DNA from: Sarcocystis neurona
Taxonomy: Eukaryota; Apicomplexa; Conoidasida; Eucoccidiorida; Sarcocystidae
NCBI GenBank assembly: GCA_000727475.1
Contig: KL647311.1
Coordinates: 740,110-804,109, forward strand
Length of the DNA: 64,000 bases
Reading direction: 5' to 3'
This document shows positions 46,636 to 57,800 of the stretch, piece by piece (the first letter of the stretch is position 1; the number at the start of each line of letters is the position of its first letter). Under the pieces are notes generated by a model. It was not told the DNA's origin. It saw only the letters and a program-made list of their open reading frames with translations, and made no database searches. Both the position numbers and the translations under genes were made by a program.

Positions 46636-49551
46636 AAGCTCTGCTGCTTCGCAGTTGCTGCTGCTGCTGGTCTCGCACAAGTGTCGGCACAAGTAGGACC
46701 CCAGCAGGAGGAAGAGTAACCTAGAACGTGTGGAGAGGACTGCTGAGCTGCGGTATTTCTGTTGGTGAGAGGGGCCGTCCAGCGGCGCTGGCAGCGTTTG
46801 ACTTGATACGCAGAAGCCCCTTCTGCTGATGTGTCGCTGTGCGCCTCCGGGAGCTGCAGCAGACGGCGAGACACGACACTGGGGAGAACAGGAGTCTGAA
46901 GAACCTACTGCTGTGGCTCGTCATCTGCTGCTGTTTTTGCTGCTGTGGCGTCGGTTGCTGCTGCTGCTGATATTGCTGCTGCTCTGGGCGCCCGTGCTGC
47001 TGCTCTGGGTGCCCGTGCTGCTGCGCTGGGTGCCGCTCCTGCTCGTCTGCTGCCGTTGCTGCTGCTCTTCTGCGGCTGCTGTGTGGCAGCAAAATGCTGC
47101 TGCAGTGCGGTCGTCCTTGTGCGGCCGGCGTCGCGGCCCCCAAGGGTGGACGAGAACTGCCCTCTCAGCAAGAAAAGAGGCGAAGAGGAGGAACAGCAAC
47201 AAGGAGAAGCCCACTGCTGCCCAAAAAAGCAAGAAATAGAGCAATAAAGACCCTCCTGGGCATCGACCAGAGAACGAGGCTGCTGCTACGCACCGTGTAC
47301 GTACACCGCCGCGGTGCGCAGGAACCGAAGAAGAAGGAGCGACTGCGTCTACACCGCCGTCGCCGCGGAAACGGTAGAACCAAGGAACAGGAAGAGCCGA
47401 AGAAGTTTCCACTTCATCTGTTGTTGCTCCCTCTCTCCTCTCTCGTGGCTGCTGCATAGCAATTTTAGTCGGCGGGAAGAAGAGCAGCCCAGGGCCAGCG
47501 GTCTTCCTGCTGCGCTGCTGCTCACAGAGCTCTGTCGCGCGCTCACTGCTACAGACGCTGTAGCACCTGCTGCTCCTTGCGGCCCGTACTGTTGCTGCGC
47601 TGTCGCTCCTCCCTGTTGTAGCAGTCCACACACCGTACCTACTACTACTGCTGCTGACGATAACCTCGTGCTTTCTTTGCGTATGCTACGCGTCCTGCTG
47701 CTGCAGGTGTTGGAGTGCGGCTCGTGCTGCTGCTGCTGCTGCCCGTCGGACGGCACTGCTCCGCTCTCAACCGCTCCTGCTGCACCGCGGGCCGGTCGTG
47801 CTGCTGCTGCTCGTCCTCCTCCTGTTGCTTCGTTGCCGCTGGTGTTACTGCTGGTGCGGCAGCTCCGCGCATGAGCACAGCGGGAACGCCGCTGCGGGTG
47901 TTGTGCGTGCGGGCGGCTGCTCCTCCGCTCAGCGCTGCTGCGATGCTTGAGCAGAAAGTGGGGTGGTCGCCTGGCCAGACGCGAAGGAGAGAGACAAGAA
48001 ACCTTTGCTGTGCGCCTACTGTTGGCACGCCTGAGGCAGCTGTGCGGCAGTTGGTGCTGCTGCTACAGATACGGTACTACTCTTTCTTCTTCGGGGGCAG
48101 CTGCAGCAGCTCCCTTGCTTCTTCTGCTTCGAGGTTTGATACGCGAATCCTGCTGCTGCGCTTGCAGCTGCTGTTACGAGACGCACGCACACAACGACGT
48201 AATACCGGGTAGGGTGTAGCATTTTGCCGGGGCCAGCGCAACAGCAGCAGCAGGAGCGACGGAGGTAGCGGAATCAGCGAGAGAAGCAGTTGCGTTGTTG
48301 AATCACGTGCACACGGGCACGGCAGGAGAAGTAGAAAGCGCTGCAACAGAAGGACAACGAAACTACCCTGCAACTTCCTTTAGGGTGCTGCGTACTCGTG
48401 CCGCAGCGGCTGTCTGAGCTGCTGTGGCTTGTTCGCTGATGCTGCCATGTCTGGACACGTTCCCACCTTCCCTACTGCCCTGTGTGTACGTGTTTGTGTG
48501 TGTTTGGGTCTTCTGCTGCTGCCACTGCTACAGCTGCTGGTTCATCTATAGCACCTGCTGCTGCACCCGTCACTGTTGCTGCTGCTGCGTTTTCTGGTCG
48601 TCCACCGCCCCCCGCGGAGACGGTCTTGTTCACAGTCCGGGGCAGTTTCAGATGACATCCCTGTGGCTGTTATATTCTTGCTGCTCTGTGTACTTATCAG
48701 CAACAGTAATGCGTGGCCGCCGCTGCTAGCGCTGGTGTTGCTGCGCCTGCTGCTGCTTTTTTTGCTCTTGCTGCAGCTGCTGCTTCTGTAGGAGAGTGCA
48801 CAGGGCTCAGTATTCATGCTGAACTTCCACACCAGGCGCTGATGCTGCCGCTGCTGCTGCCGCCGCTGGTCCGCCCTCGCCGAGGACCGCGCTGCTGCTG
48901 TCCTAAACTGAAACTTCTCTGTGCTCGCCACAAACAGACGTGCTGCTGCTGCTACGGACAGCAGCCGCGCCACCGGACGCAGTCTAGCAGCACCTTTGCT
49001 GGTGCTGCTGAGCAGGCGCTGCTGCGACTGATGGTGCACCTGTGCTGCAGAGACCGGTGCAGCAGCAGCAGTCCCGTTAAACTGCTATGCGTCCACCAAA
49101 TTACTCGGGGTTCACACAGACAGCGGCCGCAGAGAAGGCGGAGCAGCAGACGCAGCCGCGGGGAGGCAGCAGCCCTGCCTCACGTGGGGAGAGAATAGCA
49201 GCAGGAGAGCAATAGAGCACGCACAATCCGTAGCAGCGTCAGCAGAAGCAGCAGCCCGAACCGGTGGGACAGGAGGACCAGCGTTACTGCCCACTGCACT
49301 GTAGCGGCAGCAGCCACACGACACGGGAGGACGGCAGCTGTACAGGAACCCCATATTCGGGCATCCTCCCCACAAGAACGAGAGCAGCGGGTGCAGCAGC
49401 CGCGCGTATGCAGAGAGAAGCTGCAGCAGCAGCAGCTTCTGGCTAACAGTGTCTGCAGCAGCAGTACACCGAAGAGACGGCAGCAGCAACGCCGTAGGGG
49501 AGAGGAGGGAGGGCAGAAGGTGATGAGGCAGCACGGGAAGCTCCCCGTCTG

Positions 49552-50068
49552 TCAGATTTCACACACTGCAGTAGGCAGCAGGTCGTGCCGCTCCTCCTGT
49601 TGCGCCTTCATCACGTCAGCCAGAAAACGTAGCGGCGACCGAGAAAATCGCTCTCGTTGTCGTCCTTGTTGTTTTCGTTCCACTCTGCGCTGGGTGTTGC
49701 GACCACACACGTAAACCCATCGGGGTATCAACCACGTCAAGGAGTGGGTGTACACGAAAGCGCGCGGAACCCAGGGCGGCAAGTAAACACGTAGGAGACA
49801 CGTCCAGATGGAGCAACTCGTTCGTGTGCAGATGCGCGTATGCGCACAGCCTTGTGTGCGTGCTGCGTACAGATACATGTATATATATGTATGTCCACAA
49901 ATCTGGATGCATGCCCTACTTCGTTGAGAGCAGGCCTTTCGTTCCTTGTATTTTTGCAACTTGATTCGTCAAGCGACTCGCGCTCTGGCAGAGGCAGGCT
50001 GCTGCTTGCCCGTACTGGGATTCCGGGAGGCTGTCCGCGGCCTCCTTCTCATCGTCGGTTTCTGCGAT
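49552..50068 (-). CDS. 3' part of an unknown spliced gene
   Basis: Product not recognised. Two exons join in phase: 49920-50068 (acceptor GTGTGTACAG, donor CAACGAA/GTAGGG) and 49552-49684 (acceptor CCCAGCGCAG), ending at TGA 49552-49554; together 282 bases. The first is acidic and Gln-rich (AETDDEKEAADSLPESQYGQ), the second basic then mixed (RFSRSPLRFLADVMKAQQEE). A competing acceptor 4 bases upstream (CACCCAG) would give a different end at about 49610. Neither exon contains CAG repeats. Upstream blocks near 50.31-50.37 kb and 50.66-50.84 kb may be earlier exons, but their phases did not chain. Confidence 0.4.
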
Positions 50069-51240
50069 CTGTACACACACCAGCCTACACTTTTGCTCTG
50101 GCAGACGCATCCACATCCTTCGTGCACCATTGATATCGATATGTTTTCTCAGGCTCTTCCTCTCTCTTGAGGTTAAGATACGTGTAGGAAGACGTGTGCT
50201 TACGTGTGCATACAGATACTTACGCCGGCGCTGCCGTGTACCCCTACATACACAGATATGCACGTATAACTACTTATCTCTACGTGTATATGAAGGAGAA
50301 CGTATTACTAGCTTCGCTGCCTTCATCTACGTCCAGAATTTCCCTCTCGAGCAGCCCGAAGTAGACGCTAGTATGGTTTCTTGTTCCTCATTCCTCGCAG
50401 GCATGCACCTACTCCTGTCTGCATAAATGTCTACACGATAGACGCATAAATGAATCCCCGCACACGTACTACGTATATCCGTACAATTTGCGCCTCCACA
50501 CGTCGTGACGGCTCTCTCTAAGCGCATGTGATTTCTCCCTGCGTGCTTCTCGAGTACGTGCCCCTACGGCGTCGTCCTCCTGTGCTCGTCCTATATATGC
50601 AGATAACCTATATACGTGAGAAAAGGTTATATTCCTATGCCTACTTATGTATATACATACATATTGTAGACTCTTTGCGAGGACCATGAAGTACACGCAC
50701 ACACGCGTTAACGCTTCGTCGTCTGCGTCTGCTAATGTTGACGCTTCTGTACTTTTCTTCCCAGGAGAAAGGGCTTCGTTCAGAAGCACCATCAACGTCC
50801 GACACGTCGCATTCGTGCAAACTACACACGCACATCTGCGAGCAGCGCGTGCGCAGGACTTGACAGTCATTTCGTCTTCCCTTGAACACTATGTATCCTC
50901 CCAGAGGCAGGCGCACCCGTCGAAAAAGTGCCACACGTCTCTCGCTTTTAACAGGCAGAGGCGTCCGATTTCCCTCTCTTCTGTTGAGATGCCGCTTTAT
51001 CTGAGAATTGCGTGTGACCGTCCGATGCCATCCTCTTTATCTGTGGATTGCATGTGTTCACCCGTTATATACTTGTGCGGACGGGCGTGCCCATACACAC
51101 TGGTTCACACCATGGGCGCACATGGACCTCTGTCTGAACATCTGCAGACACACCTAATATGCATTTGCACTCCCCCAGCAGAAGAGCTCGATAAAAACAC
51201 ATGTGAAGCACGGCGGAGTGAGTCCCTACATTTTGCAGCA
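50069..51240. other. Repeat-poor island, probably genic
   Basis: Balanced composition on both strands. On the minus strand, a segment at about 50660-50840 (TLMVLLNEALSPGKKSTEAS) ends at a GTATGT donor, and a segment near 50315-50370 reads VYFGLLEREILD before a GTAGAT. On the plus strand a frame is also open from 50647 to 51303. I cannot decide between them. Confidence 0.3.
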
Positions 51241-54200
51241 CATGCGCCCAAGACGTGCTGCTGCTCCTGCTGTTGCTGCGACCAAGACGTGTTGCTGGTG
51301 TAGCTGCGATGAGAAGATGTGTTGCTGCTGTTCCTGCGACTGTTAAAAGTGCTGCTATTGTTAGAGCTGCTGTTTTAAGGGAGCACAATCCTTCCTTGCT
51401 CCTCCTGTTGTCGTGCTCCGGGTTCTTTTATCGTCCTCGTTCTTGCTGCTGCAACTGCTCGTGACTACGTCTGCCGCTGCTGCTCTGTCCAGCATTTCAC
51501 CTCCCTTTTGCCGGTTGGTGGTGCTGTTTCGTGAGAGGATCGCTTTCTTGCTGATGGCGCTGCAGCTGCTTCACCAGCGCTTTTTGCTGTTGCGACTACA
51601 ACACCCCTGCAGTACCTGCTGCTGCTGCTTTTTCACCTCCTCTTCCTGCGGCTGCTGCACCTCTCCGTTCTGGGCGCTGCTGCTTCTCTGTCCATAGCTG
51701 CTGCGTATGCTTCTTGCGACTCACCTCCGCCTCGTGCTGCTCCTGCGTCCTCTTCTTGCTGCTGCGACAAATGCGCACCTTTCTTTGATGCCGTCGCTTC
51801 TTCTTGTCACTGTCTCCTCACTGCCTCGTGCTCTGCTGCAGGGTCCTTCTCGTCCCTGTAGCTTTTTCACCTTCTCTTCAGCACTGGTACCACGAGCTGC
51901 CGTCTCTCTTGCTGCTGCCTCTTCCACCCATGTGTGCCCCTCACCGCCACATTTCCTCCACAAGTATGTAACACATGCACACTCGCCGCTGCTGCTGCTG
52001 CTGCCGCTCGTGCGTGCCGCCGGTGCTGCTGCTGTCGATGCTGCTGCTGCTGCGTGGCCTGCTGCTGGGCCAGCTGTTACTACCCCAGGTCGCTTCCGCT
52101 GCTGCTGTTGCAGTCTTCATTTTTTAGCGGCATCTAAGCCTTCGATAGCATGTCAGCATTCACTCACTAGCAGGCAGGACGCAGCGTTAACAGCAGGACG
52201 GCAGACCCACCCACACATTTCTCTCCCGCGCGCTATAACATGCTTCGCCCGGAAGGGACGCACCCGCTAAATGGGACGAGAAGAGGAGAGTCTCTGAAAT
52301 TTTTCAGACAACGTTTGGGCGGAGTTCTTCTGCAATATTACTACTTCTTCCTCTGCATGCACACCGCAGGCGGGATTCTTCTCTGCATATACATGTAGAT
52401 ATCCTCCTGCATCCCACGACGTACACATGTGCGTAACCCGCGTCCGCCCGTGCACACCACAGGCGTGAATTTTCCCTCGTCTACATACGCCTATACATCT
52501 ACATATATATATTATATAAATATGTAAACTTATCCATATTTGTGTGTGTATATTAGTTGGCACGTTCCCGTGCAGATATCTGCGACTTTCTCCGTGGAAA
52601 TTGAAATCTCTCCATGTGCCCAACGCCATCTTCCCTGCTGCCACCAGCAGGGTCTCCTCCTTTTCACCTACCTATATACGTATCTACATATGTATGCACA
52701 TGCATGCATAGATATAAATATATATATGTGAATATAGTTGCATGTAGATTTATCTCTGTATATATGTATGTTTAAGTGTGACGGTGTTACACCCAGTCGT
52801 AAGCTTCGCCTTTCTTCGAGTTGCGCCACACTTCTGTCGACTGGTGTGACCCTACGCATATTATATATACGTCTATATGCGTAAATACAAAGACACAGCC
52901 ATATATATACTTATATACGCGTAAACACAACGATATACGCGTCTATATACACGCATGTGTATTTACCTGTATATCTTTGTATATATGTGTGTCGTCTGGC
53001 AGGAACCTACCCCTAAACATATAAATGTATATATGTATATATCTTTGTACTGGCTCCGCGGTAGAGCAACATTCCTGTGCAAATGGGCTGCAGCAACGAC
53101 ACCGCTGGGTCAGAGAAGAAGGGGGAGAGAGCCGACGGTTGATGCGCCCGAGCGATAACAGCAGCAGCAGCAGCACGGGCAGCGGAAAGTCGACAGGCGG
53201 CAGAAGCAGCAGCAGCTACAAGCAGAAGCCCCAGAGCAACAACGGAGAAGCGGCAGCAGCAAGAAGCGACGAAGCAGCGGGGACACAGCAGCGGCAGGTG
53301 GTGGTGGTAGTGGAAGGGGGGCACGGCAGCAGCACAGGAACGGAGGAACGGCTGCGAGAAGAGTGACGGCAGGAGATGCCCAGCAGCAGGAGCAGCAGCA
53401 GCAGACGACGCAGCAGGGAGCGAGGCGGCGAGCCAGCAACAGCGCAAAAAGAAGAAGCTGTGTCGCAGGAAGCCAACAAGTAGGCGGCAGCACGTCAGCA
53501 GCAGCAGCAGGCTTCAGAAATTAGCAGCAGCGCAGTTTCTCTGCTGCGGATCCATAGCAGCGGCCCCAGCAGCGCTGCAGCGGCAGCAGCCCCACCGGTC
53601 GCATCGCATAATCAATTCATCCCTGCAGGCACACATCTCAGGACGCGCAGCAGCGCCGGTGAACAGCAGCAACCACCACAGCAACAACAGCAGCACGTAC
53701 AGCAGCAACAGCAACAGAAACACCGGAAGCAGAAGCAGCAGCAGCAGCAACAGATGCAACAACAGAAGACGTGGCAGCAGCGGGCAGAAGCAGCAGCAAC
53801 AGTAACACCGGAAGCAGTGGCAGCAACAGCAGCCACAGAAACAGCAGCAGCAACGGAAGCAAGAACAGAAGAGACGACAGCAGCAACAAAAGCAACAGCA
53901 GCAACAACAGTGGCAACAGCAGCAGCAGTAACAGCAGCAGCAGCAACAGAAGCAGCAGCAGTGGCAGCCGTAATCACACACGCGCCTCCGTATTGAAGTG
54001 GAGCAGTGCAACTTGTGAGCAGCAGTTGTTGCAGCTCCTGCAGGAGTGTGGTCTTCTTCTCCATTCTTTCTTCGTTCTCTCCCTCTTCCTCTCATTGCTT
54101 CCTAGCGAACATCCGTTTTTGTGTATCTGCCCATCTGTTCTTCGCGATGTATCGTTCTCCGCTCTCTTTCTGCCGCTCTTCGTTTGCTGCTTCGCCTCGT

Positions 54201-54512
54201 TCTTCGGCTCTCGCCGCCGCTCTCTCCCTTCTTCTTCGTTCTCTTCGACAGAAACACCACCGACTTGGGGTCCCCCCCGTAGCTTCTTCGTCCCCTGGAC
54301 TTCTGTGGTAGCATATCCCTCTCTCTTTGTCAGCGTCCTTCTTCTTCTTCGCGGCCTGTGCTACGTCTTCCCGACCTTTGTGTAGCTTCGTAGCGTGAGT
54401 CACCTCTGCCTTGTGCTGCTTTCTCTTGCCCATTTGTTTCTCTTCAGAATTCCTCCGTCCCTCTGTCTGGCCGGCTTTCTCTGTGCTACCGGGTTTGCTT
54501 ACGCTTCGCAGC
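51241..54512. other. CTG/CAG-rich spacer upstream of the kinase gene
   Basis: CTG/GCT-rich at 51255-52110, then a microsatellite-rich stretch (52490-53060) with TA runs, then CAG/ACAGCAG-rich at 53150-53960. From 54000 the sequence becomes pyrimidine-rich. No supported gene. Confidence 0.5.
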
Positions 54513-54869
54513 ATGGCAGCAGCAAGGGGGCCCCACGTGCGGACAAAGGACGAGGCAGGTGTACATACACCAGAAAAGGCAGCTGCTGCCGAGTTGTCTG
54601 CTTCTTCTTGCGGTTTCCCATCGTCGTCGAGTTCTTCGTCTTCTTCCTCCTCATTCACCAGGGCGTACTGCTTCTCTGCTGCTGCTCTTGAGCAGTACTT
54701 GCTCGCCGCTCGTGAACCTCCGCCGGAGTCTTCATCGCAGGCCGTCCCAGCAGCAGCAGAAGCAAAGGAGAAAGAAGGGAAAGGAGAAGACGAAGAAGAA
54801 GAAGGAGACACAACGCTGACGGAGAGGCTGCAACGGCGTGGAATTTGCATCTGCCAAGGCGCCGAGGCG
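54513..54869 (+). CDS. BUD32: Bud32-like exon 1: N-terminal extension and Gly-rich loop
   Basis: ATG at 54513 in good context (CGCAGCATGGCA). About 100 residues of Ser/Glu-rich extension, then LTERLQRRG and CQGAEA, the family's first motif. Ends at GAGGCG/GTGGGT, phase 0. The frame is open on to 55532 through an [12 protein letters not shown] repeat, so a later donor is possible. Confidence 0.75.
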
Positions 54870-57800
54870 GTGGGTGTCCGCTGCTGCCGCAGCACCACAT
54901 CAGCAGCTACTGCAACGGCAGCAGCGTTTCTAGCAAGAGCAACAGCAGCAGCACAAACAGCACGGCTCCAGCAGCAGGGCGATGCAGCTGCAGCCGTTAT
55001 TATGCCACGTGCTGCAGCAGCAGGAGCTATGCCAGGTGCAGCAATAGGATCAGCAAAGCCAGATGCAGCAGCAGCAGTTAAGCCACATGCAGCAGCAGCA
55101 GCAGTTAAACCAGATGCAGCAGCAGCGCTTAAGCCAGACGCATCAACAGCAGCTAAGCCAGGTGTAGCAGCAACAGAAGCTAGGCCAGACGCAGCAGCAA
55201 CAGCCAAGCCAGACGCACCAGCAGCAACTGCACCAGGTGCAGCAGCAGGAGCACCAAAGCCAGACGCGGCAGCAGCAGCAGCAAAATCAGAAGCAGCAGT
55301 AGCAGCAGCTCAGCCAGGTGCAGCAGCAACAGCAGCCAGGCCAGACGCAGCAGCAACAGCAGAGCGAGGTGAAAGCAGTGATAGCATAGCACAGAGGCAG
55401 TTGTCCTCGAAGCAGCAGCAGCGGCGGGTCGAGACATACGTCAGCAGCGAGCGCAGAAGGAGGAGGAGCAGCAGCAGCAATTCGATAAGAAACCGCGGCA
55501 GCAGACCCGGCAGTTACGAGCAGCAACAGTAGCAACTCCTGCGCCCGGCAGGAGCGCCAGCGCTGTACACTTGCGTACGTCATAGTGACCCTGGAGACTG
55601 GGCGAGTTTTTTTTCTCGACGTGGCTGTTTCTCTTGAGGATGTGACTGCATGCGTCCCTTCGCTTTCCCGTGTGTTTAGCTGGTGACGCAGACTAATTTG
55701 TGAATAGGGTGTCTGGTGGCTGATAACGCGGTGTATAGACACCGTGCAAGTCGCGGTGGTCTGAGGTGTATGTACACCGTGTGTGCATGGCGTGCGACCT
55801 CCGCACGGTGTATCTGACTGCATAGCGGAGAGTCCTCCGATCCACGCCCGCAGTCCAGCAACTAGGGATGGCTTGTGATGTACGTACGGCCACTTCTGGT
55901 GTACGTACAGCAGCTTGTGGTGTACGTACACCGCAGAGACACACACTTTCTCGGGGCTGCTGCACGTCTTGCAGTGAGGACGACGTTTGCTCTGCGCGTT
56001 GAGCCTGACAGACGGCAATGCAGCAGCAGCAAGCTGCTCCGTCTTCCTCTCCGTTTGTCTCCCCGTGTGTCTCTCGCTTTCCGTCTCTCCCGCTGTTCCG
56101 TCTCTGTCTCTGTGTCTCTTCTCGTCTCTCTGCGGCTCTCTTCCCACCGTCAAAACGAGAGCGACTAGTCGTTCGTGCCTTTACACACATGCTGCGCAGT
56201 CTACCACCGGCCATGCCCCTGCATATTCACACGGGCGTGTCTCTCTGCAGAGGAGGACTGCTGCGGGGGGGCGCGAGTACGTGTGTCTCGTCTCTGTCTG
56301 CGCGGGTCGCAGGTGCGTGTCTGCTGCGTCTCTGGGGAGGCCGTGCGCACCAGCAGCAGCGCATGCATGTGCGGGAGTGCCTTTAACAGACCGAATTGCT
56401 GGTGCTGCCTCTCCTCCCGTTGCAGCCTTCCGCTGCATGCGTCGTAGCTGACGGCACCGCTTTTTCGCCTCACTTGCAGCTGTCTCGATCTTCCTCTCCT
56501 TGTGGACTGAGCAGCAGTCTGCGTCATGCGGCAGTCGGCTCATGGCGCGCCCGCTCGCAGCTGCTGGGTGCTGCTCGCACATGCCGAAAGGTGCCATGCG
56601 CTGCATGCAACGCTGTGTCTCCCCTTCTTTCCCGTCTCCACGGAGACATATTTGCAGACAGCGACAGAACGCATGCGTGCCCGCACGTCTCTGCCCTTGC
56701 CGTATATGTGTGTGTATGACATACGTGTATGTAAAATACGTATGGATATATGTGTGTACCTAGGAGTCTGTGTGTGCTGATTCGTCTGCGTATGTATGTA
56801 TGTGTATATGCAGCTCTATATGTTTGTATATGTATATATACCTGTGTATGTATGTGTGTGTAGGTATATGTGTGTATAGGTATATACCTGCGCATGTGTG
56901 TACACGTGTATATGTATATGTGTGTGTGTGTGTATATGCGCATGTGTATCTCTACGTATATATATATATATGTACGTATTTATATGTACGCACGTGTATA
57001 CATATATATGTATATATGGGGACGGATAGACAGGCGTGCGCGCATGCGCAGTCAGCGTGTATGATGCTCGTCTTTCTGTAAATTGAAGGCCGTTTCGCGC
57101 CAGGCGTCTGCACGGTGTCTCTCCCTTCAACTTCCCGTCTCGTCTCCGCGTCTCTTCGTGTCTCCTACTCGAAGTTACGCAGACTCGCACACGCATCTGC
57201 AAGTCTCGGAGATTTTCCGTAGAAATGCGTGGACCCTGCACGCTGCTTCAAGAGTCTGCATTGCTGCCGTCTCTGCTGCCTACGCCGAAAATTTCCTCGC
57301 GGCTGCAACAAGAGGGCTGTCCGCCTCCCCCCCCCCCCCGTCTCTGCAGACGCATGCGCGCTTGTGACGCGTGCTGCTCTTCCCCGCCGTTTCTTTTCAG
57401 ATCTTCCTCTATCTACCTAACTCTCTTTTCTCCCAACACACCCACATATTTATCGAGTTATATATATATATCTGTATACATATATATATATATATCTGTA
57501 TACGTATATATATATATATATCTGTATACGTATATGTATATATATGTTTCTGATCCTCTACTGTCGCTCTCAACAGACCCACACACATATTAGTAGAGTT
57601 TTTTTACGTATATGTGTGTGTGGATCGCACAGGTGAAGAAGTGTGTACGTGGACGTTTTTGCCTGTGATATAGTTATCACACAGATGCACGTGCATGTGC
57701 GGGCACCCGCGGAACCAGTATATCTATGCATAGCTATATGTTCACGTAGGCGGGGATGCGCGGATTGAATGTATACGAATGTGTTAATATATATGAATAT

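Larger units (their letters stand above)
43910..49551. other. CAG/CTG-rich spacer upstream of the myosin gene
   Basis: Low-complexity GCT/CTG and GCA/CAG sequence open in many frames, with TA microsatellites (45535-45710), a (GT)n block (46556-46632) and one exact GTGTACGTACAC (47295-47306). I found no conserved domain or splice-consistent exon chain. The myosin promoter should be in the first part, but I cannot point to an element. Confidence 0.5.

Noticed and set aside
52668..52860. tRNA-like segment (minus frame reading SVAQLEERRS, reminiscent of tRNA-derived peptides)
   Set aside because: An A-box-like stretch is present but no B box (GGTTCGANTCC) at the right distance and no acceptor-stem pairing could be found.
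53514..54095. 193-codon Cys-rich minus frame
   Set aside because: Reverse complement of a GCAGCAACA array; periodic Cys has no domain pattern.
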